In this document: piece by piece, positions 44,652-55,646 of the stretch
Layout: every line of letters begins with the position of its first letter
Numbering within the stretch: the stretch's first letter is position 1
DNA from: Sipunculus nudus
Taxonomy: Eukaryota; Annelida; Sipuncula; Golfingiida; Sipunculidae
Assembly (NCBI GenBank): GCA_026874595.1
Contig: CM049316.1
Location: 25,133,839-25,197,838 of the forward strand
DNA length: 64,000 nucleotides
Direction: 5' to 3'
Made by a program: the position numbers and the translations under genes
The notes under the pieces: generated by a model
Told to the model about the DNA's origin: nothing
Databases searched by the model: none
Seen by the model: only the letters and a program-made list of their open reading frames with translations

Positions 44652-44820
44652 TGACCTTGAAAAAAGCGTCAAGGTCATTCATGTCCGAACTGTACCTAGC
44701 TCTTGATAAAATGCATCAATGCTGCAAGCTCGGTGCCTATTTGTCAAATTTTTGTCGGGTATTTACGTTTACATATCTGTGACTGACATACGTCCCCCGC
44801 CGACGGCCCCTTCGGGGGAC
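44652..44820. repeat. Inverted TCAAGGTCA pair and GC hairpin
   Basis: TGACCTTGA at 44652-44660 faces TCAAGGTCA at 44669-44677, an inverted pair of the extended nuclear-receptor half site. Near 44792-44820, GTCCCCC and GGGGGAC are separated by 15 bases and can form a 7-bp stem. It is probably a remnant of the AAGGTCAAGGTCACA repeat family. Confidence 0.5.
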
Positions 44821-46689
44821 AAAAAAATTATGTCATTCAATGAGGCAGTTGGCACAATATCCTAAATTTTCTGAAAAAGAGCTACATAATTGAAATGTTA
44901 CTGAGGAAAATATTATGAAATTAAAAACTGATCGACCTAATTAACTTAATGAAAATATTGTGTTTGATACCTTTAAAATTTGATGGGTAAAAAGGCCCCA
45001 TTACCAAGTTAGGGAACATGTCGCCCCCCCCCCCCCCCCATGCATTTGAAACAAGGATCATGTTAATTGCAAATTTTCACATTTAGAAGTATTTGTTAGC
45101 AATCGTACATCACTATGTAAACAGTTAAACATGGAATTGACAGTATATCCAGCATAATTTAGACAAAGCATTAGCTCTAAGTGACTAAAAATAAGTAAGC
45201 TGAATAATAATTTTCTTTTCATAAATATATTCATTTATTTTATTTACAGTTTTGGACCGTTTATATAACTGTAGAGATCATTATTCATGTGGACTTTCAA
45301 AGAATGCATAAAATCAATTTATCATTATGCTAGATTTAGTTGCGTATTATCGTGATTTGCAAATATTGCTGGCTCTTTTATGGAACAAATATTATAACAT
45401 ATATAATTTAAAATAATTAATTTTGCACCATAGATTATGTTTGCAGTATATGGATGAAAATCATATTCGTACTTTTGTGCCCCAGCACGTTCTGTCTTCA
45501 AACTAAAACACATAATTATGAACTTGTATTCAGACACACATGTTTCAGTTCACGGACTTGCTATGATGAACGGACCACGTGACCTGCTTTATTCTTGCTC
45601 GCTGATAAAGGTATAATGCTGATGTGCGCAATCTTTTACGTAATGGCCTACAAAGTGCGCAGAATCGTTCTTACTAGAGGACGACTCTGACGGTAAGGGG
45701 TACAGAAATCCTTACCCCGCAGTGTCCCCACAAGGCCTTTTCACGAAGTGAATACAATTTGGTAAGCATGCCCATGGGGAATGAAAACACAATATTGTTT
45801 TTATAGAATTGTAAAAAAAATTGCGACATTGAAGATAAGTGTCCAGTAAATAATTACGGCCGTTACAGCAATCCCTAAGCTTTGTTTTGAATAGAAACGA
45901 ACTCTGGCTGACCTCTGGCTATATGATGACGCTTGAGACACATCCTCCGAACAACACACTGTAGTTCTCTTCATAATCACGAGGATAAAATTTAAAAGTT
46001 TTTCATTTTTCTCGCGAGTGTTCCGTCGCATTATAATATAACATGGACAGTGTATATCAGTTATTTTATAGTTTAATTATAAATATTAAATTAAATAAGA
46101 ACGACTTGACAGGGAACCAGTGAACATCGAATGAGTATAAAAATGTTCACTACTGCCTGATAACTTGAAAGATATGATATTTTTTATAATAGCAATCTTT
46201 GACCATACAATATCTGTTATTATTTACAAGATCGATCATTTTTCTTTCGACCTACCCCTGACGAATTTGTTTCTTATCCACGACGGTTTTATTTTCGCGA
46301 TAATTTCCCTTTCGCGGATTTCTTGAATTAGGAACCGTCGCGAACAGAACCATTGTACCACAGTACACTATTGAATACATGAAAATTGTCTTTTTAAATG
46401 ATATATATCCTATACTACATAAAATGTTATTGATCTTATAACAATTACGTTTGAATTTCTTTAATATTTCGCATACACAAGACCACTGGATGATCCATTT
46501 ATTCGTGATTAATTTTTCATTTTTCATATTTATTTGTTATTACTAACCAATAAGATTTTTAAGTTATCCCCAGTTTATTACTTTCATATTCGTAAGTTGA
46601 GGATATTATTGAACAGTGTGTGATATAACAGTGTGTGATGTTAGGATGTTAGGATATATCATCCAAATATAATGAGGGAGGGAGTCTCT

Positions 46690-46930
46690 TCATTATTACT
46701 CTCTACTGGGTCAGACCCCCCCCCCCCCCCCACACCCCCCCCCCCCCCCCATCCTCCCCCAGTCGCATTCGTCTGTGAGTGAAGCACGGCCTTCCCGTTA
46801 GCCTGCAGAGCGCTGGGCCTGGGTTTTGGTCGACCGTGAAAAAAACTCATGGTCCTCTGCTGATGCCGGTGCTCTCACTCATGATCTGTGCTCTACTGTC
46901 CGAATTATGTGCGCTGCCTAGACCACAGAA
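46690..46930. mobile_element. SINE-like repeat, copy 2
   Basis: Collinear with 15730-15940: ACTGGGTCAGACC, then C-runs, GCATTCGTCTGTGAGTGAAG, CTTCCCGTTAGCCTGCAGA, GACCGTGAAAAAAACTC and TAGACCACAGAAAC. The tRNA-like part seen in copy 1 is absent here. Two runs of C (about 46717-46731 and 46736-46750) have expanded inside this copy. Confidence 0.7.
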
Positions 46931-47623
46931 ACTTGTATAATGCAAAGTTTGATATAGAAACTTCAACATATCAATTATTTTATCCCGAGCATTACATTTG
47001 AAAGATAATTATTTTGCATGTTATAAACGGGGAATGGCAATTTCACCATTGACATCAACAAAGTTGCAATCGATTGAAAGTTTATATCCAAAATTTGAAG
47101 AAATATAAATGTTAAATATTGAACCCTTTTCACGTTTGACTACATTATACTAAGACATTTAAGAGAACAGTAGTTGGGAAAGAGGAATTCCTCATATTTC
47201 GTAAATAAAAGTGCCTCAAAATGTCCTGTTTACATTACATATTTAAATATTTATATGGGATGGGGAGAGCCCCTTCCATAACCTCCACCATGTACTTCTC
47301 ATTTACTTTAATAGAAATAAATATTTATAATTTTCATAGCCTGGAATATATTACGTAATGACACACACACACACTTGTGCATATATGTATACATACACAT
47401 CAAAACATATTGCATGTCAAAATTACTAGTCGCAAGCCTGTATAATATTAAACGTCTCGCTCTCATTCAGACAAGACGCATGATGGTTTCGCAGTTTTTT
47501 ACCTAAGGAATAACGTTGAAGTATGCATAACAATATTGATTTTTTGGCTCGGTCAAAGGCGGGAAGGGACATCTTTCAGACATCGCTTCACCTTCACCGG
47601 CAGTTCGAATATACTTGTAGTCT

Positions 47624-47665
47624 CCGCTAGATGTCACGCTCTGTCACTGGAGCGACATCTGGTGG
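47624..47665. promoter_or_regulatory. Paired, inverted CTCF-like motifs between the divergent genes
   Basis: CCGCTAGATGTCACG on the plus strand (47624-47638) and CCACCAGATGTCGCT on the minus strand (47665-47651). The two form an imperfect inverted repeat. The second fits the CTCF core CCASYAGRKGGCRSY at 14 of 15 positions. They lie 1.4 kb upstream of the right-hand gene and 4.3 kb upstream of the left-hand one. Confidence 0.3.
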
Positions 47666-48159
47666 TCGGAGCTGGGATAATTATTTTGTTCTGATCACTC
47701 TTTCCTTTGAATAATCATCACGAAATATGACTGATGTCGGTCAGCTGACGGCTGTATGCCTATGACATTTTACATTTTACCATCTGTCAGCTAAAACCGC
47801 TAGGGAAGAGTTAGTCGGTATGAAAGTCACGCTTTTTTATAATTGCCAGATTTCACTCCTGTTAGAGAAACTTCAAATCTGTCTGAGTTCTGTGATCTGT
47901 CTGTTTGATTATTTCAAAATTCACATTGATCTAAATAAGGCATATTCTCACATTCTTAATTCAAGTCATTTGTATACTCCTTTCGAAAGCTGTGGTATGA
48001 ACATCAAATCAAGAAATCCAGTGGAAGCAGATTGTAACGAGCATCATGGACAAAGGATCAAACACACAATAGACCTATGACTGTACAGTTAACGGAATTT
48101 ATGTTCCCATGCAAATAATTGTCCAGAATCTTTAACACTAAGACAGGACAATGTAACCT

Positions 48160-48330
48160 AATTTGGGGCCGATGTATAACATTAAAATAAAAGTGGTCGC
48201 ATTTTTTAGGTGGTTGTCTGAGATAGGTCTGACATAAAGAGCAAAACATAATTGCTACCGTCAAAAAGTGGTCATTACTTTTAGGTGATGCTAAACCGAG
48301 GTTTTCCTAAGGCGAGGTTTTACGGTTTCA
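48160..48330. mobile_element. CAGT-family MITE remnant
   Basis: Contains AGTGGTCGCATTTTTTAGGTGG, AGGTCTGACATAAAGAGCAAAA and AGTGGTCATTACTTTTAGGTG, in the same order as the copies at 6018-6190 and 33055-33237. Termini are eroded. Confidence 0.6.
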
Positions 48331-48540
48331 TGGTGGTCCAGATTACCTCCAAGATTAATAAAGCGTTTCTCGGGTGTTATCCATACTTTAAAATGTATAA
48401 TTAAAATCCTTTCAAAACTCATCAAAATAAATATGCGTACAGACATGTCGAATGTATAACATTAATATCATTATTTCGATAAAAAAAACACACTATATAC
48501 ATGGGTGTAGCCAGAATTGAGGAAGAGAAGGGCAATTGAA

Positions 48541-48542
<2 letters not shown>

Positions 48543-48615
<73 letters not shown>
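48543..48615. repeat. (AT)n microsatellite, 73 bp
   Basis: The longest AT tract in the window, about 440 bases upstream of the right-hand carboxypeptidase ATG. Confidence 0.97.
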
Positions 48616-48616
<1 letters not shown>

Positions 48617-48779
48617 CACATCTCACATGTTTGAATGACAATTAATAATATCATTTTTACAAGAGGAATAAAAAAGATGTTATATTTACAGAATCAAACA
48701 TAATGAAATTATAAAAAATACATTAATTTGTGCATTTATATGTGGAATGCTTTATATTATAATGAGTCCCAAATCTTCT

Positions 48780-48935
48780 GATACCAGTGACAGGAATTAA
48801 ATGAATGTGTTTTAGAAAATTTAATCCGGATAAGACTAAGTGAAATTCCGGGAGAACGGGAGTACTGGGCGCTCGGGTGGGGGGGGGGGGCATGGCCCCC
48901 TGTTGTCCGCCCTTGGCTACGCCTCTGATATAAAG
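48780..48935 (-). repeat. Dispersed repeat with G-run
   Basis: The minus strand starts near AGAGGCGTAGCCAAGGGCGG, then a C-run and GCGCCCAGTACTCCCG. The AGGCGTAGCCAAGGG start is a phrase common at the head of dispersed repeats in marine invertebrate genomes. Non-coding. Confidence 0.55.
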
Positions 48936-48972
48936 AAGGATATCAAACATATGACACTTCGTTCTTCGTTAT

Positions 48973-48979
48973 CTGATAA
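48973..48979 (+). promoter_or_regulatory. CTGATAA (GATA-type) element, right gene
   Basis: TTATCTGATAAAAT contains two overlapping GATA sites and lies 79-85 bases before the ATG at 49058. The leader just before the ATG (TTCACTAGACATC) also resembles that of the left gene (TTCATTAGACATC), so the duplication included the core promoter. Confidence 0.45.
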
Positions 48980-49057
48980 AATGTAGCCTCCACACACCTC
49001 ACACGCCTGTTGGACTCTGCTTTTTCTCATCAGGTTTACATATCTTCACTAGACATC

Positions 49058-52000
49058 ATGGAGGTGTTCTGTAAGGGACTCGTCCTCGCCGCTCTGGCTG
49101 TCCTCAGTCAGGCAGCCAAGGACTTCACAGGGTGAGCATTATACAATTATAATTATTGTTTCACATTTGCCAAATGGAATAAGACATAAGTCATTTAATA
49201 TAACTCGCAGTTCATAGTTCCCTATTCGTGTCAATAATGATAAATGTTTTGTTGAATTTAATTTTCATTTATGATATTAGTTTATTTTTATTATGTATTG
49301 GGTATAATGAAGTTATTTTATATATCAAACATAAACCCTCAAACATATTTTCATTATTATGACTGATTGTCCAATATAAAATAGTACAAAAATGTATATT
49401 ACATATACAAACATACATTTTATCCGCAACCCCGACGCATAAAAAGAATTAACCTTGCCGCAAACACATACCGCGGCCGCAACCGCGTAAAAGAAATAGT
49501 AACTTTATTCAGCCCATATCCCCATGTTCAATCAAGCATACTTGACTGCACATTGTGAATATTCATGGAAATCCTTCCTGGTTTCGGGTCGTGAGCCGTA
49601 CCCATGCCAAAATCTAATCGATTCATTATTGTCCTATTTCGAGGTGCCCTGAAAATGATATGCGATTCCGTTCAGGGTTGCATTAATTGTATTGTGCAAA
49701 AACTCACAAACTACCCCCTCTCCCCGCTCCCCCCCCCCCCACACAACTCACGCACGCGCAAATTTGAATGAACGCAAACCGTAATGGCGGAAGCATTCAG
49801 GGATTTTAAATGGGCCCAATCGTCATAAAGCATGTTGAATTAACACGAAAAATAGCTTCTTTCCTTTAAAATAAATGTGTACCTGCCAAAATATATCCCT
49901 GAAACTGTTTGCTTACTGTAGTAAGGGACTGTTAAAAACAGTGGACCGGACGTGATCGCAGGTGGCTGAAACAACGTGTGTTGCGACTCACAATCGGACA
50001 TCGGGTCAAGAGGCCTTGTTATGGTAAATAGACACACGTGGAATGTTTACCAACATGCAGAGCCATAACAGGGGGTTAAATAACCGTATACGAGGTACTG
50101 AGATTGTGTGGTGGATTGTTTTGCTAATAAAATTTTGTCTAAAGCAAAACCGAACTGATAGTGTGAAAGTGTAGGCATAATATTGCTCTTCATAATATTG
50201 CCTCGCCATCAAATATTGAAAACGTTTTATGAAATATTTCGCCAATGGATAAGTGTATACACTGTTGTATGTCTGTCAGAGATCGATATATATTTTACAG
50301 ATATCAAAGGCTCATAATTTGCATAATTTACATAAAATTGTAAATTATAATTTATTTGATTTTGATATTGATCTAAGAATAGTCAAAGCATGATCGCGTC
50401 CGGTCTATTTGCCTCAAGGTTGGAAGTTATTTGATTTCACAGATGACATTGATTAGACAGATAATATTTGACATTTTCTCGTAACTTTCAGTTACCAGGT
50501 TATCCAGGCCACGCCCACTACGCCTGCCCACGTGACCTTCCTGCAAGAGAGTGAAGAGAATCACTTATGGGTAAAAATGGTTCACAGTTTTGGTGACGAT
50601 CAATTCAAAACAGTGACACGATATATGCTGTTATAGTGGTATACCTATTTCAGTCTAAGAATGTTAAATAGAATAACATGAAAGAAACCGTTGAAAGGAT
50701 GCTTAATAGGGGCTGATGGGTTTATATCCATATTTGGGTAAAACATGTTTAGGCTTGATCTCCTGAGTGGTAAAATCATTGATTGCAATATTTTTTCACT
50801 CCTTTGATATTTTCTGTTTGCGCAAGATCTCTAATATGGATAAATTTTTAAAACTGGCCTTTAGTAAAATATTGGTCTTACGCGACATATTCGCACCTGA
50901 TGAATATTTATAATGTAAGCCTTATTTCCTAGGTCGTTCGTGCCCCCTACCCTATTTTTACAAGTATATGACTGATAGTCACAGAAAACAGATTTACCTA
51001 ATTTTCAGTCCACATAGCCTATAGTCATCACTTTTACTGCTCACTTGCGGTCAACTGGGAAAGGAGGTTTTAAAGGAGGTTGTGGGTTAGAAGCGGTTGT
51101 GGGCGGGTGATGGGGGAGCTCGCATACATCTAGTTTTCGTATTACTTTAGAAATATATTGTGATGAAACTGAAGAAAGAAAGTACGTTTTTTGGTTAAAT
51201 AGAATGCCCTCTCTCTCAAGATAAATATTATTAATATTATTATTATTATGATCCATTTTTATTTTTAAAAAAATATAAAAAAATAAACTTTGTTTCTATC
51301 TTACTTCCTCGGTATTCGGGAGTGAAATCTTTTTTTTTGTAAGCTGATGAGGTATTTTCAGGATCTTATTGTATTTTGTGGGAACCTGATCGTTACAGAT
51401 GGACTTCTGGAAATCGAGCCGTCAGATCGGGGAGCCTGCGCACATCATGGTTTCCGGGGTTGACGCCGAGGCAGCTATCACTTCACTCCGAGATGCCGGA
51501 ATGGAAACCACCGTGGTCCATGAAAACGTACAGGCGTAAGTTACGTGATATGGGCACTATGAAGATTTTTATTAGAATGTGCGATAATAAATTCTCTTGA
51601 AGACCAAATTTCATTGAAACCGAACGAAAGTTCTTATGAATATTCTCTGTGTGTGTATATATATATATAATATATATATATAGGCACCAGAGGACGATGA
51701 AATAGTTTTGACTTAGGTATATTTGAGTAGGGAGTAGAACCAGGTGTTTGTTTTGATAATGTATCGTATATGAGTATAGAGGATCAGGTTTAGATATCAG
51801 TGTGGGCACGTTAGTAAGTGACAACACGTGTTTCGTTTAATAACAATTTCAAAGCAGTTTAGTAGTCAGTAGGCACACCTGCCTCCTTTTGATGTTTCTT
51901 TCAATGCAGTTTAAATCAATATGAAACAACTCTGTGTAGTTGTATCCATAGTAACTACCGTCTGGTATAGACATCAAAGCATCAACATGTGTTTAGGTTA

Positions 52001-55000
52001 ATTTCCACACATTTCATCTCTGGGGGTAACCTCATTAAGATTCGTGAGTATGATGGACATTCAACGAAGATGGTAGTGATGATTGAACATGAAGCAAGAG
52101 GGAGTTGTGACGTCAGCAGTCGCATATACAAGCAGCGGGTGCAAAGAATTCTTCACAAGGACCTGAGCAGCGTGCTAGTTTGAGTGTGACCTGCCGATAT
52201 AGATCTGCAGTCCTGCATGAGGCCGGTCTGCTATACTCGTCGATACAGCTGAGAGATGGCGTCTATATGTGATGATATCTGTGTCTGGGGAATACCGTTT
52301 ACCGAACGACTGGCATTCTGTCGATGTGATACCCGTGTGGGGTGCTTCCAGGAACAGACTAATAGCTGTATTGAGACGCGTTACTACGTGGCGCGGATTG
52401 ATTCCAGTAGGCTTCAGCTGCGGGAGCCTTTGACTCTGGGCTTATCAAGAACATTCTTCGCGCGGTGAAAGAACGGCGAATACGTACGTTTAAACGGATA
52501 TAGTGCGCCCAGTACAAGTTGTGACAAGGATCCTTAGTCAGTGTACGACTTTGTACGATGTCGAAATGGGAAAATCATATGTACAAATGATCATACTGCA
52601 AGATGATGGAACAAAAATAAATACTTTTTATTTATTCAAAGAAGTATTTAAAACTACAGTGTCGTGCGCTAACAATTTTAATTGGCTCCGAAATGTGTAT
52701 AACTTTAATATTACAGGCTCATAGACATGGAAAAGGAAGAAATGGTCGCCCGAGCCAGGAACATGGGTCCGGAACCAAGGATTGACTTCAATAACTACAA
52801 CCGTTTTTCACAGGTCTGTATTTAATCTCTTAAGGAGATACTCACATATCGTTACGCCGGAACATGTGTCTCGACGGTCAATGTCATTTATTAATAAACA
52901 CACGCACGGGATGTAGTTGTTTCACCAGATTAAACGGCAATATGAACCCCAGTTTTGTCAGATGAACATAATATTATAGAGGTTAAATCCTCTATAGCCT
53001 CTGTTAATACTCTAACATTAAAATTGAAAAATAAAATAATAAAATAAAGTAATTGCTTTTATTAAGCAGGATCCGCAGGGTAGATCACATATATCAAGCG
53101 GTAGATTTGGAAATAAGATGCCCTGTCTATGTATTAGTAACTATTTATTCTATAATATGCACGACCTTATTTGACCTGAGTTAATATTTTGCCTTTTTTA
53201 AAATAAAGAGTTATCAACTGAATGATCTAAGCGAGACGTATGCGGAGTTGATCTGCCATTTTGTCTCATCTTTTACATCGTGCTCCGCTACAGTTGTCTA
53301 TTGAATGAAATGTGACATCTTTTTAGACCGATGACCTTAATTTTGTCACTTATGATTATTTTTATTTATTCATCTCCGTAATGCTGACAGATGGAGACCT
53401 GGCTGACCTCCACTGCCCAGTCCTGCGGTTCTCTCTGTGAGCTGAGCAACATCGGTCAGTCATACGAAGGTCGTAACCTTTACGTCATGCAGGTGAGGAG
53501 GGTATAGTTTAATTAATAAAACAAGAATTCACATACAGGTAACATCGGAATAAAGCATTCAGTTCACATACCTGTTACAAACAAAGAGGATATCTCTTTT
53601 CATTATTATATACTTGTATAATGATATTATTATTATCATAAAAGAATATAACCTTTGAATAGATCATAACTATTAACATTTATGCAAACTGTTTAGCTTC
53701 ATCCAGTAACCGGTGAATTTGTTTGTTTATGTAAGATCATTAATCATAATTAACATCAACACAAATCGTTAATTAAGACACACACTCTTTGAACATGAAT
53801 ACCTACAAATTGAAAAGGCTGAATGGGCAGTAAGTCGGACGCTTTGTTACACAAATTTTGTAACATGTAATTAGCAAATGTGTCCACAAACGATCTGATT
53901 GCGAAAATTGAGGTCAGCTTACCTTAAGTAATAAGAAATAAAATAATGAACTATGGCTGCTAATGTTGAAAATCCGGGATTATCATTTCTTTTTTATCCG
54001 AGTCTAATATTAGAAAAAAATAGGGGGATTCTGTTCAACCAAACTAACCGAATCAATGCAATGAATGCCCTTGTTTGTGAAATCATGTGTTATCGCAACA
54101 TAAATTCATCATGTATAGCCGAATTTCCCCTGATTCCAGATGAATAATTTATCATTTTTTTTGCAGATTAAGAGTGGTCGTAATGTCCCCATCATTTATT
54201 TAGAGTGTGGTGTACACGCCAGAGAGTGGATCGCTCCCGCCGTGTGCCTCAACATTATCAACAAGGTGAATATTTTACGCATGCTGTTATAGCTGAAGTG
54301 TAATATGTTTAAAAGCACCAGTGTAACAATTTCAAGATATCCGTCTGCAAGTGTCAGTCTTCATCCTGATAATGTGGGACCCATTTCCTGTTACCCTGAT
54401 GAAGTATGAAAATTATTTCAAATTAGCCATGCACTTAAAGATTACATCAGCCCTGATTCAGCTTAAGTCAAAAATGGATTTGAATGGAATCATGGAATAA
54501 AATATGTAAAACATACGTGATTGAAAGCTGGTATCTGTGCACGAACAATAAAAGAAGTTACAAAGTTTTAATCCTTTAATTTGAGAACTGAGGCGTGGTA
54601 AAAAAGGCGTTTTTCCGTTCCATTCACAGCTCTTAGCCACAAAACTCCCTCCTCAACTAGAATCTCGTCTTGGCGCTGTCAATACAGGACATAAACAGTG
54701 GTTCTACCTAATTATTTTATAGTTTTTTTCTTTTTACTTTCATGCTTTGAACTTGCAGACATTCTAATTATTTTTATCAGCTCATTTTGTTCTATACACG
54801 AATAAACATATAAATAATATAAATATATCGTGGGGCGAATATGATATACCAAGGGGCAGGCTGAAAACGATTTCAAGTTGTCCCTGGTTAATTAAAAATA
54901 AATTGCTTGATTTGCTTCCCACAGGGACGGATCCAGGACTTTGAAAAGGGGTTGTCAAACAGAGAAGGACTTATGATTAATCGTAAAAAAAAAGGTACCC

Positions 55001-55533
55001 CGGGTCCGGCTAAAAGGGGTGGGGGGGGGGGGGGGGTTCAGGAAGCAAAAGAAAAGCGCTCTGAAACCCTTAAAGTAAGGTTGCGGACCCTCTGGCCTCC
55101 CCATCTGGATTCGCTTCTGTACCTACCTCTGGATAACGTAAATACGATTTAAGTGAGCGACTACAGTGGAATACCTGTCTAATAAGACCATCTGTTTAGT
55201 ACGACCACCATGGATAGGGTAAAAGCATATAATAAAAGTTTCACAGTAGTTAAAGTAACATTTACGGCGTGTATTTTAACAGATGATCAACGAGTATAAC
55301 ACTAACTCTGAGGTACAGAACATGATCAACCAGTACGACTGGTACATCCAGCCATTAGGCAACCCGGACGGTTACGAATACTGCCACACTAACGTGAGTA
55401 TAACCAATATGCTTATTTATTATCTACTGACTTTGCCTTCGTTAAAGACTGAACTGTCATTTGTCCTTCTTTCTGTATTATTCATTCATTTCATATTTCT
55501 ATTCATTTTATATTGTACTGTACTTTCTTGTAC

Positions 55534-55571
<38 letters not shown>

Positions 55572-55615
55572 TTATAATATATATTTATAAATATACATAT
55601 AATAAATAATATTGT

Positions 55616-55646
<31 letters not shown>

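Larger units (their letters stand above)
43282..49057. other. Shared divergent promoter gap of the carboxypeptidase pair
   Basis: 5.8 kb between the two start codons. Each end carries a CTGATAA motif about 80 bp before the ATG. Between them lie a CAGT-family remnant (43911-44165), a nuclear-receptor-like inverted pair plus a GC hairpin (44652-44820), C-runs (45024-45039), a SINE copy (46690-46930), paired CTCF-like motifs (47624-47665), another CAGT-family remnant, a 73-bp (AT)n tract and a G-run repeat (48780-48935). No exon is visible. Confidence 0.6.

Noticed and set aside
51376-51600. Plus-strand open frame covering carboxypeptidase exon 3
   Set aside because: Wrong frame: the real exon (51399-51535) matches its paralogue in length, phase and sequence.
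52256-52468. 70-codon frame in right carboxypeptidase intron 3 starting ATGGCGTCTATATG
   Set aside because: No splice sites in phase, no paralogous exon in the left gene, and no recognisable domain.
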